Notes: a model not told the origin generated them from the letters alone. Shown: positions 1-9,721, numbered from the stretch's first letter. The stretch: 64,000 nt of DNA from Gordonia aichiensis NBRC 108223 (GCF_000332975.1 NZ_BANR01000013.1:25854-89853); one strand, 5' to 3'. Made by a program: numbers and translations.

Positions 1-389
1 GCGAAGCCCGACACCATGCCGATGATGACGCCGGCGACCAACGAGATCACCACTGCGATCACCGCGACCCGCATACTCACCGCAGCGGCGAGGACCACCC
101 GGGAGAAGACGTCCCGGCCGAGGTCGTCGGTGCCGAACAGATGTGACAGACCGGGTGCCTGTAGGGCGTTGGGGACGTCGATGTCGTTGGCGCCGTACGG
201 GGCGATGAAGGAACCGAAGATCGCCAGGACGACCATCACAAGGATGACGACGATACCGACCACCGACGCCTTGTTGCGCAACAGAAGCCGCCACGCCGAG
301 TCGGTGTTCCCGGTACCCGCGGGTGTCGGTTCGCCGACGTCGTCGAGTGCGGCCTCGGCGTCGCGTGCCGGTTCGGGTAGCTCGCTCAT
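1..389 (-). CDS. ABC transporter permease, DppC/OppC type (5' part only)
   Basis: This is the N-terminal 129 residues of an inner-membrane permease of a peptide/opine-type ABC importer; the rest lies beyond the left edge of the window. Reverse translation gives a short acidic cytoplasmic N-terminus, a first membrane segment (about residues 43-63, VVGIVVILVMVVLAIFGSF), then the family hallmark HLFGTDDLGRDVFSR near residues 90-104 and the start of the permease domain. Its ATG overlaps the TGA of the upstream permease gene by four bases (ATGA), so the two are translationally coupled. The order substrate-binding protein, DppB, DppC is standard for this family. The substrate cannot be told from the permease. 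Confidence 0.9.
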   Translation of the reverse strand, partial: MSELPEPARDAEAALDDVGEPTPAGTGNTDSAWRLLLRNKASVVGIVVILVMVVLAIFGSFIAPYGANDIDVPNALQAPGLSHLFGTDDLGRDVFSRVVLAAAVSMRVAVIAVVISLVAGVIIGMVSGF

Positions 390-1351
390 GACAGCCGAAT
401 CCTCGGATCGATGACCGCGTAGAGGATGTCCACGATCAGGTTGACGATGAGGAAGATCGCAGCGATGAGCAGTATCGCACCCTGCAGCATCGGATAGTCG
501 CGTGCGGCAACCGAGTCGTAGACGAGGCGCCCGAGCCCCGGCCATGCGAACACCACTTCGACGACGATCACGCCGCCGAGCAGACCTGCGAGCTGAATCC
601 CCGAGATGGTGAGGACGGGCACCAGGGCGTTGCGGCCGATGTGCGAGAGCATGATTCGCTTGCGCCCGAGCCCCTTGGACTCCGCTGTGGTCACGTACGG
701 CGCGTTGGCTACCTCGAGCACTGCGGCGCGGACGTATCGGGTCATGATGGCGCCGGTGACCACGCCCACGGTGATCGCCGGCAGCACCAGGTGCGAGATC
801 CACGGCACGAATCCGTCTGCGGGCGAACGATACCCCGACGACGGAAGCCAGCCGAGGTAGGTGGAGAACAGCGCGATCAGCAGGATACCCATCCAGAAGT
901 CGGGTACCGAGATGCCGAACTGTGAGACGACGCGAATCGTGTTGTCCGCGGCCCGCCCTTCACGCAGTGCGGCCCAGGTACCAAAGGGTATGGCGATCAC
1001 CAGGGCCACGAGGATGGCGGCAACGGCCAACGCGATCGTGGCGGGAAGTCGGTCGATCAACATGTGGGTGACGGGCTCGTTGTTGCGGAAGCTGACCCCG
1101 AGGTCACCGGTCGCCGCGTTGCCGAGATAGTTGACGAGTTGGGTGAACAGCGGTTTGTCGAGACCCGATGCGCTGCGCAGAGCCTCATATGACTCTGGTG
1201 TGTAGCGGGTACCCAGGGCGATCTTGACCGGGTCACCCGGCACGATCTGCATGAGGAAGAACACCGCGATGGTCACGCCGATCAGCACGAGGACGGTGTA
1301 GAGCAGTCGGATCAGGATGAATCTGACCAGAGGCCAACCGAAGTCGCTCAT
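386..1351 (-). CDS. ABC transporter permease, DppB/OppB type
   Basis: A 321-residue membrane protein that pairs with the DppC-like permease to form the channel of a peptide, nickel or opine importer. The N-terminal segment FILIRLLYTVLVLIGVTIAV is a typical first membrane helix and is followed by the DppB motif IVPGDPVK. Near the C-terminus the sequence VFAWPGLGRLVYDSV is the cytoplasmic loop that contacts the ATPase. Length is normal for the family. The gene overlaps both neighbours by four bases (ATGA), which supports a single operon with the lipoprotein upstream and DppC downstream. The ATPase genes would be expected beyond the left edge. Confidence 0.93.
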   Translation of the reverse strand: MSDFGWPLVRFILIRLLYTVLVLIGVTIAVFFLMQIVPGDPVKIALGTRYTPESYEALRSASGLDKPLFTQLVNYLGNAATGDLGVSFRNNEPVTHMLIDRLPATIALAVAAILVALVIAIPFGTWAALREGRAADNTIRVVSQFGISVPDFWMGILLIALFSTYLGWLPSSGYRSPADGFVPWISHLVLPAITVGVVTGAIMTRYVRAAVLEVANAPYVTTAESKGLGRKRIMLSHIGRNALVPVLTISGIQLAGLLGGVIVVEVVFAWPGLGRLVYDSVAARDYPMLQGAILLIAAIFLIVNLIVDILYAVIDPRIRLS

Positions 1352-2955
1352 GACTCACCTCCTCGGTCGAGTCGGGCATCACGGAATCGGACGGCTTTGT
1401 CTGCTCGCACGGTGTAATCGCGCACCGACGTCGAGAACGCCTGCGTGGTCGACGGGTTGTACAGGTACAGGTAGCTGACATCGTCGGCGATCCGCGACGC
1501 GACGTCGGTGTAGATCTGCTTGCGTGTGCCGACATCGAGTTCGGTCCGTCCGGCATCGAGGAGGCGATCGACTTCCGGATTGGAGTACTTCTGGGAATTC
1601 GACGTTCCGCCCGTGTGGTGCTGCGCATAGTAGAAGTCGTCGGGGTCGATGTTGCCCAGCCACCCCATCAGCAGCGAGTCGAATTGGCCGGCAGACTGAC
1701 GGTCGAGCCAGACACCGAAGTCGAGTTGCTCGATGGTCACCTTGATTCCGGCGTCGGCGAGATTCGACGCGATGACCTGTGCGGCCGTAATGGTTTCGGG
1801 ATACTCGGTGGAGACCATCAAGCCCATGGACAGTGACGAATGCCCGGCGTCGCGCAGCAGTGATCGCGCCTTGTCCACTGCTGCTGCCCTGTCGAGACCG
1901 GCCGTGAACCTGTCGTAGGGCGTGAACCACGGGCTGGTTTTCGGGATGGCCAACTGATTGGGTGTCGCGGTTCCATAGCCGACCACCTGCGCGATCGACT
2001 TCCGGTCGATCGCGTACGCGACAGCCTGCCTGACCCGCCGATCGTCGAACGGCTTTCGCGCGAAGTTCATCGCCACATACCAGTAGTCATTGGCGGTGAC
2101 CGTGCCGACGGTGATCTCGTTCTCGCTGTCGAGGATGCGCAACTGCTGAGTGGGTATCGCATCCGTCCAGTCGACCTCGCCCGAGCGCAGCGCCGAGACC
2201 GCCGTCGTTCCCTGCGAAATGAAACTGAACGCGACACCGCCGACATGCGGCCCGCCCGACCAGTGGCCCGGATTGGCCTTCAATACAATCGACGTTGCGG
2301 GTGAACGGGATTCGAACGAGAACGGCCCGGTGCCGATGGGTCGCGACAGGATCTGCCCCGATTCGACGTTGCGTTTGTTGACGATCGCGAGCCCCTTGAA
2401 TCCGCCGATGCTGCTGAGCAGGTTGGGACTCGGCGCGTGCGTGGTGATCACGACGTGCGCGTCGTCCGGTGCCTCGATGCTCGCGACATTGTCGAATCGC
2501 CACGACGCCGACAACTCTCCGTCGATGATTCGACGGTATGAGTAGACGACGTCGGCCGCGGTGAATGGTTCGCCGTTGTGCCAGCGAACGTCGGGGCGCA
2601 AGGTGAAAGTGTATTGCGTCTCATCCGGATTCACCTGCCAGCTCTGTGCGAGGGCGGGCACCATCTCCAGCTTCTCGTTCGGCTCGACCAGGGTGTCGAA
2701 GACGTTCTCGAGCACCTCGAAGGAGAAGTACGCGGTGGTCTTGTGCGGATCGAGTTGGTCGGGCTCGCCACCGATGGCGGCACGAATGGTGTTGGCGGAG
2801 CCTGCCAGACCCGATCCCGACCCGGGAGCGCAGGCGCTGAGCGTGGACACACCGACGGCGCCGACTCCTGCGGCAGCGGTCAGGGAGAAAAGTCGTCGCC
2901 GGCTCAGCGGGATCGACAGAGGCGACGATGCGCGCTGCTGGTCCTCATCGGCCAT
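1348..2955 (-). CDS. ABC transporter substrate-binding lipoprotein (SBP_bac_5 family)
   Basis: A 535-residue extracytoplasmic binding protein for the downstream permeases. The N-terminus carries a twin-arginine-like motif (SRRRLF, residues 18-23), a hydrophobic stretch and a lipobox (LSAC) with the lipidated cysteine at residue 42, so export by Tat and lipid anchoring are likely. The mature part shows the family signature around GEPFTAADVVYSYRRI and a C-terminal YLYLYNPSTTQAFS region. The start is supported by a strong ribosome binding site (GGGAGGGG) about nine bases upstream. Family members bind oligopeptides, nickel, heme, glutathione or opines; nothing here narrows the choice. Confidence 0.93.
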   Translation of the reverse strand: MADEDQQRASSPLSIPLSRRRLFSLTAAAGVGAVGVSTLSACAPGSGSGLAGSANTIRAAIGGEPDQLDPHKTTAYFSFEVLENVFDTLVEPNEKLEMVPALAQSWQVNPDETQYTFTLRPDVRWHNGEPFTAADVVYSYRRIIDGELSASWRFDNVASIEAPDDAHVVITTHAPSPNLLSSIGGFKGLAIVNKRNVESGQILSRPIGTGPFSFESRSPATSIVLKANPGHWSGGPHVGGVAFSFISQGTTAVSALRSGEVDWTDAIPTQQLRILDSENEITVGTVTANDYWYVAMNFARKPFDDRRVRQAVAYAIDRKSIAQVVGYGTATPNQLAIPKTSPWFTPYDRFTAGLDRAAAVDKARSLLRDAGHSSLSMGLMVSTEYPETITAAQVIASNLADAGIKVTIEQLDFGVWLDRQSAGQFDSLLMGWLGNIDPDDFYYAQHHTGGTSNSQKYSNPEVDRLLDAGRTELDVGTRKQIYTDVASRIADDVSYLYLYNPSTTQAFSTSVRDYTVRADKAVRFRDARLDRGGES

Positions 2956-3014
2956 GGCGTCGTGACCCCTCCCGCGCCGCGGAGACGCTGCGATCCGTGG
3001 GATGGAGTCTGCCT

Positions 3015-3037
3015 CGCTTGCGGAAGGTTCGCAAGCG
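3015..3037. terminator. 8-bp hairpin between the YceI-like gene and the ABC operon
   Basis: A perfect inverted repeat CGCTTGCG/CGCAAGCG with a seven-base loop lies in the 187-base gap between two minus-strand genes. There is no T-run after it, so it may be a U-less actinobacterial terminator of the upstream YceI-like gene or a regulatory element of the transporter operon. Confidence 0.4.
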
Positions 3038-3142
3038 TAAGGGGGTTCTCAGCGTGTCCCGACGCCGCGCCCGCCGGACAGCACGGCTGTTTAGCCGAGC
3101 GCCTCGAGCGGTGATCGAATTCGCCGAGAGCCCCCTCGGATC

Positions 3143-3841
3143 TCACTTCTTCTCGAGGTTCACCAGGAATTCGATGGTGCCGGTGTCCTGAACGTCGACG
3201 AATCCGAGCGACGGAGGCGTGACGCCGTAATCGGTCCACGTGACCGGTACCGATCCCTGCACGATCACCGACGCACCCGATCGCTGGATGTTGAGCGTCG
3301 TGGTGACGGTCTTCGACACCCCCTTGATCGTCATCTCGCCGGTGGCCTCGACGCCGCGCGGCTCCCCCGACTCCGGCACCGACGAAATATCGACCGGCTC
3401 AGACAGTTTCCACGTTGCCGTCGGGAATCTGTCCGTATCCATGATCATCGAACTCCGGAAGCGGTTGTCGCGCATAGATTCGGGGCTGGTGATGGACGCG
3501 ACGTCGACCGTGATGTCGGCGCTTTCGAGTTTCGACGCTGCCACCGTGGCCGAGCCGGTCACCGATGTAGTGCGGCCGTTGACCGTAACCGGTTGCCCGC
3601 GCAGGGTTTCGTCGACGCGATAGCCCGCTTGGGTCCGTGTTGTCTCGGCAGATGGCCCGGGGACGATGGCCCACGTTCCGTCGACGCTCTCCGACGCCGC
3701 CTGGGTCGACGACGGCAGAGCCAGCTCGTCGTCGGCGTCTCCGGCGATCCACTTCGAGTACGCCCACGGCCCTGCTGCGACGACGACGATCACGACCACC
3801 ACCAACGTACCGAGACCCCACCAGAGATACTTTCGTTTCAT
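3143..3841 (-). CDS. YceI-family protein with N-terminal membrane anchor
   Basis: A 232-residue protein with a basic start (MKRKYLWWG), one hydrophobic segment at about residues 8-28 and a low-complexity linker, then a YceI-like domain (about residues 55-230). Typical YceI features are seen: an early GTWAIVPG strand, the region ESMRDNRFRSSMIMDTDRFP, and GEMTIKGVSKTVT. YceI domains form lipocalin-like barrels that bind isoprenoid or other lipids; the precise ligand here is unknown. The membrane anchor places the domain outside the cytoplasm. It stands alone, separated by 187 bases from the transporter operon and by 176 bases from the PucR gene. Confidence 0.85.
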   Translation of the reverse strand: MKRKYLWWGLGTLVVVVIVVVAAGPWAYSKWIAGDADDELALPSSTQAASESVDGTWAIVPGPSAETTRTQAGYRVDETLRGQPVTVNGRTTSVTGSATVAASKLESADITVDVASITSPESMRDNRFRSSMIMDTDRFPTATWKLSEPVDISSVPESGEPRGVEATGEMTIKGVSKTVTTTLNIQRSGASVIVQGSVPVTWTDYGVTPPSLGFVDVQDTGTIEFLVNLEKK

Positions 3842-3964
3842 CGCGCCACCTCCGCGATCGAGGTCATGCAGGTCCTGGCGCGAGGCGTCGTTGGAGGTGT
3901 CATGGATTTCACCTCACCATCGGTTTCTGATCGTTCCCTGAAAATTCGGACAAAACTCCGTTGC

Positions 3965-3982
3965 AAAACGGACCCCGGTCCG
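3965..3982 (-). terminator. Intrinsic terminator downstream of the PucR gene
   Basis: On the minus strand, 35 bases after the PucR stop codon, CGGAC-CGGG-GTCCG forms a hairpin followed directly by TTTT. This is a classical rho-independent terminator, uncommon in this GC-rich window. A second short hairpin (TCCGTT/AACGGA, 3957-3972) overlaps it. Confidence 0.65.
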
Positions 3983-4017
3983 AATAGTTCACCCGGCTAA
4001 TCGAATCGTCAGCGCTG

Positions 4018-5607
4018 TCAACGGCGTTCGGTTGTCAGCAGCGCGACGTGTAGCGAGGTGACCGTCTCGCCGTCGGACAGGTCGACACCGAGGATCTCTT
4101 CGATGCGAGAGAGCTTCGCGTACAACGACGGACGGCTCATATGCAGGTGTGCCGCCAATGCCGACTTGTTTCCGACGAACCGCACGTAGCCGCGCAGCAC
4201 GTCGACGAGGCCGTTCCCCGTCGTGATGTCGTCGAGGACGAGTTCACGCAGTTGCGACTCGGCGAATCGGTGCAGTCGCGGATCGTCGTGGAGCAGCGAG
4301 ATGAGGCCTCGGATGCCGATGTCGTTGACGTCGAACACAATTCGCTCGGACACCGGCATCCCGGAAGCAACCTCGGCCGTCTGTGACGCCTGCGGCAGCA
4401 AGTGGATCGTCGACATGATCTGCGCCGAGGATCCACCCACACCGACGACGGCGCCACCGTGCCCGGTGGTCCGCCCTATGTCTCGGCGGATCGTCGACGC
4501 CACACTGATGAGCGACTGGTGCCGGGTGCGTCCGCGTGCGTTCCTCACCGACAGCACAACGAGAATCTCGCCGTCGTCGCGCACCGCGAACACAGCACTG
4601 TGTCCCTCGGAGCCCACTGCCTGCACCACCACATCGAGGAGCTGCCCGGTCCGACGACGCGTGTCGACGGGGTCGTCGGCGACAGGCCAGCGTGGAATTC
4701 GCACCGAAAGCGCAAGGTACTCAACCCCTTCACGCAACCCGAGTGCGAAAGCGCGCGCCTCGACCTCCACGGCATCCCGGATGCGTTCCTGTAGAACATC
4801 GTCGATGAGTCCCGCCTGCGCCTGCCGCTCGAGATCCGCGCGGCCCTGTTCGGCCATGCGGTGCATGACGAGCGCCTGAGCAGCACGTTCGAGCACCATG
4901 TCGACCCGACGGCGGTCGACCTGGTGTTCCGGGACGATCAAGCGGGCCCAGTGGTCGGCACCTCGTCCCACGTCGACCGTCGTCCACGGCTCAGACGGCC
5001 CAACGGAATCCGACGCATGCAGACGAGAGCGCCGTTCCCAGTCACGAAGTAGCGATGCCGCAGGAGCGCCCGCGGATGCGACCGCGTGGTGAGAGAGGTT
5101 CTCCAGCACCACCGGCGAATCGAGGAGGACCGCAGCGCTGTCGGTGATCTCGGCGGGCGACGCGCGTCGCATGGTGAGTTGGGTGAAGGTCTCGTGGGTG
5201 CGGTGCGCGAACTCGACCTCCGCGTACTGTTCCGCGACGATGCTGCGATGCACCTGTTCGGTCACCTCGACGAACTTGATCTCCCTGTGCAGTGCGACGG
5301 CCGTAAGCCCCAACTGTGCAGCTGACGTTCCGATCTCGCTCGGTATCGGTGACGCGTCGTCGAACTCGGCAATCACCCCGATAGCCCCAGCCCGTGCCAG
5401 CCCTTCGAGGTAGGGGCGGGGTGCACTACGCAATGCGCCGCCGGTGGTGAGGACCAGTTCACCGCCCTCGAGGAGCCGACCGACATCCTTGACGTCGCTG
5501 ACATGTATCCAGCGCACTATGCGATCAGCTCCAACGCTGCTCAGGACCTCAGGACTTCCCGTCTGGATCACAGGTAACGCGATGACGTCACCCACTGTGA
5601 GGCTCAC
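4018..5607 (-). CDS. PucR-family transcriptional regulator
   Basis: A 529-residue regulator. The N-terminal third (about residues 1-130) is a PucR domain (GDVIALPVIQTGSPEVLSS, then GGELVLTTGGAL), the middle resembles the GGDEF-like/CdaR region, and the C-terminus (about 465-520) is an HTH_30 helix-turn-helix (FVGNKSALAAHLHMSRPSLY). PucR proteins activate purine, pyrimidine, amino-acid or proline catabolism genes. It starts with GTG and is divergent from the semialdehyde dehydrogenase/aminotransferase pair across a 157-base gap, which makes those two genes its likely targets (inference). An intrinsic terminator follows. Confidence 0.9.
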   Translation of the reverse strand: MSLTVGDVIALPVIQTGSPEVLSSVGADRIVRWIHVSDVKDVGRLLEGGELVLTTGGALRSAPRPYLEGLARAGAIGVIAEFDDASPIPSEIGTSAAQLGLTAVALHREIKFVEVTEQVHRSIVAEQYAEVEFAHRTHETFTQLTMRRASPAEITDSAAVLLDSPVVLENLSHHAVASAGAPAASLLRDWERRSRLHASDSVGPSEPWTTVDVGRGADHWARLIVPEHQVDRRRVDMVLERAAQALVMHRMAEQGRADLERQAQAGLIDDVLQERIRDAVEVEARAFALGLREGVEYLALSVRIPRWPVADDPVDTRRRTGQLLDVVVQAVGSEGHSAVFAVRDDGEILVVLSVRNARGRTRHQSLISVASTIRRDIGRTTGHGGAVVGVGGSSAQIMSTIHLLPQASQTAEVASGMPVSERIVFDVNDIGIRGLISLLHDDPRLHRFAESQLRELVLDDITTGNGLVDVLRGYVRFVGNKSALAAHLHMSRPSLYAKLSRIEEILGVDLSDGETVTSLHVALLTTERR

Positions 5608-5764
5608 GCCTCAGCAACCGTGCCGGACATTACGAACTGTAAATCTACGAAGCCAATCACTGACGTAGTGTAGCGCGCGTCATCGGCCGTCATGCCTGAC
5701 ACTGGGGACCGAGAGCACTGTGCTTCGGCGCAGTCGACAATCCACTTCCCGTGTAGGAGACACA

Positions 5765-7258
5765 ATGACCCCGATCGTGCAGCACTGGTGTGACGGCAAG
5801 GCGTTCGCCGGGGATTCGACGGCGACCGCCCCGGTCACCAATCCGGCAACCGGCGTCGTGACCGGTGAGGTCGCATTGGCATCGGAGGGCGACGCGCGCA
5901 CGGTGATCGCTGCAGCAGCCGACGCCTTTCCGGCGTGGCGGGATACGTCGTTGGCCAAGCGCACGGCGGTGTTGTTCCGGTTCCGTGAACTGCTCAACGA
6001 GCGCAAGCAGGAGTTGGCGGCGATCATCACCGCCGAGCACGGCAAGGTGCTCTCCGACGCCCTCGGTGAGATCAGCCGCGGGCAGGAGGTCGTCGAGTTC
6101 GCCTGCGGTATCCCGCATCTGCTCAAGGGCGGCTATACCGAGAACGCCTCGACCAATGTCGACATCCACTCGGTACATCAACCACTCGGCCCGGTCGGCA
6201 TCATCTCGCCGTTCAACTTCCCCGCCATGGTCCCGATGTGGTTCTTCCCCATCGCCATCGCCGCGGGAAACACCGTCGTGGTCAAGCCGAGCGAGAAGGA
6301 CCCGTCGGCATCGATCTGGCTGGCCGAACTCTGGAAGGAAGCCGGACTACCCGACGGCGTGTTCAACGTGCTCCAGGGCGACAAGACCGCCGTCGACGAA
6401 CTGCTGACCAACAAGGCCATCAAGGCGATCAGCTTCGTCGGGTCCACCCCGATCGCCCAGTACGTCTACGCCACGGCCACCGCGGCAGGCAAACGCGTCC
6501 AGGCTCTCGGCGGCGCGAAGAACCACGCGATCATCCTGCCCGACGCCGACCTCGATCTCGCCGCGGACGCCATGGTCAACGCCGGCTTCGGTTCTGCCGG
6601 TGAACGCTGCATGGCGATCTCGGTGGCCGTGGCAGTCGGCGACATCGCCGACGAGTTGGTCGCCAAGATCACCGAGCGTGCCCGGACGATCGTCACCGGC
6701 GACGGCACCCACAACTCCGACATGGGACCGCTGGTCACCAAAGCCCACCGCGACAGGGTCGCGGGCTACGTCGACGCCGGTGAAAAGGCCGGTGCCACCG
6801 TCGTTCTCGACGGCCGCGACGTCGACGCCGATGGTGGGGCCGACGGCTTCTGGCTCGGGCCCACCCTCTTCGACCATGTCACCCCGGACATGTCCATCTA
6901 CACCGACGAGATCTTCGGCCCCGTCCTGTCGGTGGTGCGCGTCGAGTCCTACGACCAGGCGCTCGCGTTGATCAACGACAACCCCTACGGCAACGGCACC
7001 GCGATCTTCACCAACGACGGCGGCGCAGCCCGACGCTTCGGCAACGAGGTCGAGGTCGGCATGGTCGGCATCAACGTCCCGATCCCCGTGCCCATGGCCT
7101 ACTACAGCTTCGGCGGCTGGAAGGCGTCGCTGTTCGGCGACAGCCACGCCCACGGCACCGAGGGAATACACTTCTTCACACGCACGAAAGCCATCACCAC
7201 CCGCTGGCTCGACCCGAGCCACGGAGGGTTGAACCTCGGCTTCCCCCAGAACGCCTGA
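5765..7258 (+). CDS. mmsA: CoA-acylating (methyl)malonate-semialdehyde dehydrogenase
   Basis: A 497-residue aldehyde dehydrogenase of the MmsA subgroup, which converts methylmalonate or malonate semialdehyde with NAD and CoA to propionyl-CoA or acetyl-CoA and CO2. The nucleophile is Cys282 in GSAGERCMAISV, close to the MmsA hallmark (Q/E)RCMA. Other supporting segments are VVKPSEKDPS and the C-terminal KAITTRW. The ATG at 5765 has a good ribosome binding site (GTAGGAGACACA); the reading frame stays open upstream but without a site. It is followed at 31 bases by an aminotransferase, so the likely in vivo substrate is malonate semialdehyde from beta-alanine rather than, or as well as, the valine intermediate. 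PucR control is inferred. Confidence 0.92.
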   Translation: MTPIVQHWCDGKAFAGDSTATAPVTNPATGVVTGEVALASEGDARTVIAAAADAFPAWRDTSLAKRTAVLFRFRELLNERKQELAAIITAEHGKVLSDALGEISRGQEVVEFACGIPHLLKGGYTENASTNVDIHSVHQPLGPVGIISPFNFPAMVPMWFFPIAIAAGNTVVVKPSEKDPSASIWLAELWKEAGLPDGVFNVLQGDKTAVDELLTNKAIKAISFVGSTPIAQYVYATATAAGKRVQALGGAKNHAIILPDADLDLAADAMVNAGFGSAGERCMAISVAVAVGDIADELVAKITERARTIVTGDGTHNSDMGPLVTKAHRDRVAGYVDAGEKAGATVVLDGRDVDADGGADGFWLGPTLFDHVTPDMSIYTDEIFGPVLSVVRVESYDQALALINDNPYGNGTAIFTNDGGAARRFGNEVEVGMVGINVPIPVPMAYYSFGGWKASLFGDSHAHGTEGIHFFTRTKAITTRWLDPSHGGLNLGFPQNA

Positions 7259-7289
7259 GCACTAACGATTTCGAAACGGATTGCTGCAC

Positions 7290-8669
7290 ATGACCATTCA
7301 ATCTGAGCGAACCAGCCCCGCCATCGATCTCGATGCCGCCAAGCGGGCGTACGAGCTCGATCGCAAGCACGTCTTCCATTCGTGGTCGGCGCAGGCGAAA
7401 CTCACCCCGATGACGATCACCGCCAGCGAGGGTTGCTACGTCTGGGACGGCGAGGGCAACCGACTGCTCGACTTCTCCTCACAGATGGTCAACACCAACA
7501 TCGGCCACCAGCACCCGAAGGTCGTCGCCGCCATCGCCGAGCAGGCCGCGAAGCTGTGCACGGTAGCCCCGGCACACGTCAACGACGCCCGTTCGGAGGC
7601 TGCGCGACTGATCGCCGAACGCACCCCGGGCGAGTTGAACAAGGTGTTCTTCACCAATGGCGGTGCAGACGCCGTCGAGCACGCGGTGCGTATGGCGCGG
7701 TTGCACACGGGTCGTCGAAAAGTGTTGTCGCGTTACCGTTCCTATCACGGCGGGACCGACACCGCGGTCAACCTGACCGGCGATCCTCGGCGCTGGCCCA
7801 ACGATTACGGCGACGCGGGCGTCGTACACTTCTTCGGACCGTTCCTCTACCGGTCACGCTTCCACGCAACCACCGAAGCGCAGGAGTGCGAGCGCGCGCT
7901 CGATCATCTCGAGGAGACCATCCGCATGGAGGGTCCGTCGCAGATCGCGGCGATCATCCTCGAGTCCATCCCCGGCACCGCAGGAATCATGGTCCCGCCA
8001 CCCGGTTACCTTCGCGGCGTGCGCGAGATCTGCGACCGATACGGCATCGTCTTCATCGCCGACGAGGTGATGGCCGGCTTCGGACGGTCGGGCAAGTGGT
8101 TCGCCATCGAACACGGCGCCGACGAGCAGGGTCCGGTCGTTCCCGATCTCATGACGTTCGCCAAGGGCGTCAACTCCGGCTACGTCCCGCTCGGGGGCGT
8201 CGCCATCAGCCCCGAGATCGCCGACACGTTCGCCGAGCGGGTCTACCCGGGCGGACTGACCTACTCGGGCCACCCGCTGGCCACCGCAGCCGCGGTCGCC
8301 ACGATCAACGCCATGGCCGACGAGGGCATGGTCGAGAACGCCGCACGCGTCGGCGCCGAGGTCATCGGGCCGGAGCTCGCCCGGATCGCCGAGCGACATC
8401 CCAGCGTCGGCGAGGTGCGCGGTACCGGGGTATTCTGGGCCGTCGAACTGGTGCGCGACAAGCAAACTCGTGAACCGCTGGCGCCCTACGGCGGCAGCAG
8501 CGACGCCATGAACGCGGTGATCGGCGAATGCAAGAAGCGCGGAATGCTCCCGTTCGCGAACTTCAACCGCATCCACGTCGTCCCGCCGTGCATCGTGACC
8601 GACGACGAAGCACGCGAAGGACTCGCCATCCTCGACGCCGCCCTGGAGGTGGCCGACCGATCGCTGTGA
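7290..8669 (+). CDS. Class III omega-aminotransferase (beta-alanine/taurine:pyruvate type)
   Basis: A 459-residue PLP enzyme of aminotransferase class III. The motif IVFIADEVMAGFGRSGKW and the PLP lysine Lys292 in MTFAKGVNSGYVPLGG are diagnostic; GGADAVEHAVRMAR is the phosphate-binding region. Relatives transfer the amino group of beta-alanine, taurine or other omega-amino acids to pyruvate or 2-oxoglutarate. Next to a CoA-acylating semialdehyde dehydrogenase the best guess is beta-alanine to malonate semialdehyde. I chose the ATG at 7290; an in-frame TTG nine bases upstream is possible. A long hairpin follows 31 bases after the stop. Confidence 0.88.
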   Translation: MTIQSERTSPAIDLDAAKRAYELDRKHVFHSWSAQAKLTPMTITASEGCYVWDGEGNRLLDFSSQMVNTNIGHQHPKVVAAIAEQAAKLCTVAPAHVNDARSEAARLIAERTPGELNKVFFTNGGADAVEHAVRMARLHTGRRKVLSRYRSYHGGTDTAVNLTGDPRRWPNDYGDAGVVHFFGPFLYRSRFHATTEAQECERALDHLEETIRMEGPSQIAAIILESIPGTAGIMVPPPGYLRGVREICDRYGIVFIADEVMAGFGRSGKWFAIEHGADEQGPVVPDLMTFAKGVNSGYVPLGGVAISPEIADTFAERVYPGGLTYSGHPLATAAAVATINAMADEGMVENAARVGAEVIGPELARIAERHPSVGEVRGTGVFWAVELVRDKQTREPLAPYGGSSDAMNAVIGECKKRGMLPFANFNRIHVVPPCIVTDDEAREGLAILDAALEVADRSL

Positions 8670-8700
8670 GCGCGTGAGCGCCCGGACTCACGACAGTCGT

Positions 8701-8746
8701 GACACACGCCCGGAGTCGACGAATCCGTCGCCTCCGGGCCTGTGTC
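8701..8746 (+). terminator. Long hairpin terminator after the aminotransferase gene
   Basis: The arms 8701-8721 and 8726-8746 pair over 21 positions with two mismatches around the loop AATC, giving a very stable stem. There is no T-tract, as is common for actinobacterial terminators. It separates the mmsA/aminotransferase operon from the LysR gene 42 bases further on. Confidence 0.7.
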
Positions 8747-8788
8747 GCATCCTGAGCGGTGCGTCGATGCGGCGCCGGGGAGCTCATA

Positions 8789-9721
8789 GTGTCCGATGAT
8801 TTCACCCTCACGCAGCTGAGATACTTCATGGCGGTCGCCGAGGCCGGCAGTATGACGGCCGCTGCACAATCACTCTCGGTCACGCAGTCGACGGTGTCGG
8901 CCGCTATCGCTCAACTTGAACACGAGGTCGGACAACCACTGTTTATCCGGCTGGCACGCCGAGGACTCGAACTCACTCCTGCGGGTCGACGACTGCGGTC
9001 GCACACGATCGGTTTTCTGGAGGACGCCGGGGCGCTTCTCTCAGCGGCGCGGGACGAGGAGGCCGAACTCGACGGTGAGATGACGGTGGGCATATTCGCG
9101 CCGCTCGCGCCGTTCCGGGCACCGATATTGCTACAGGCATTCGAACGCAGATATCCACGAGTGCATGTGACCTTCTACGAGGCCGATCAGGAAGGGCTTC
9201 GACGCGCGTTGGAGCAGGGTCGGTGCGAGGTAGCGCTCATGTACGACCTAGGCGTCGCTGTAGCTGCTGACGCGCAAGTCGTCGAAACCGTTGCTCCGCA
9301 TGTCATCGTTGCGTCGAATCATCCTGCGACGCAGAATCCGTACGCGGAGGTCTCCCTGCGGGATCTCGCCGACCAACCGTTCGTCTTGTACGACGTTCCT
9401 CACTCCCGTGACTATTTCCTCGCACTGTTCCGGCAATTGGGAATCAGCCCGCGAATCCGTCACCGTGCCAGTGGCTACGAAACTGTTCGCTCCTTCGTGG
9501 CACGGGGCCACGGCTACTCGATCCTCAATCAGCGCCTGCACCACGACATCACATATTCGGGGGGATCCGTTTTTCCCCTGCGTATCGTCGAAGACCTGCC
9601 GCCGATCAAGGTGGTACTCCTGTTTCCCAGCCTCGGAGCTCCAACACGCCGTGCAACGGCGTTCGCCGATGTGTGCAGGGAGTTGTACGGAGTCAATTCG
9701 GCTCAACCGCCCAGCAACTGA
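8789..9721 (+). CDS. LysR-family transcriptional regulator
   Basis: A 310-residue regulator with an N-terminal winged helix-turn-helix (about residues 5-64: TLTQLRYFMAVAEAGSMTAA, then QSTVSAAIAQLE) and a periplasmic-binding-protein-like effector domain. The GTG at 8789 is preceded by GGGGAG at seven bases, which decides the start over a GTG 30 bases upstream. It is transcribed in the same direction as the transporter, hydrolase and amidase genes downstream rather than divergently, so it may control them or the upstream catabolic pair. The effector is not known. Confidence 0.88.
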   Translation: MSDDFTLTQLRYFMAVAEAGSMTAAAQSLSVTQSTVSAAIAQLEHEVGQPLFIRLARRGLELTPAGRRLRSHTIGFLEDAGALLSAARDEEAELDGEMTVGIFAPLAPFRAPILLQAFERRYPRVHVTFYEADQEGLRRALEQGRCEVALMYDLGVAVAADAQVVETVAPHVIVASNHPATQNPYAEVSLRDLADQPFVLYDVPHSRDYFLALFRQLGISPRIRHRASGYETVRSFVARGHGYSILNQRLHHDITYSGGSVFPLRIVEDLPPIKVVLLFPSLGAPTRRATAFADVCRELYGVNSAQPPSN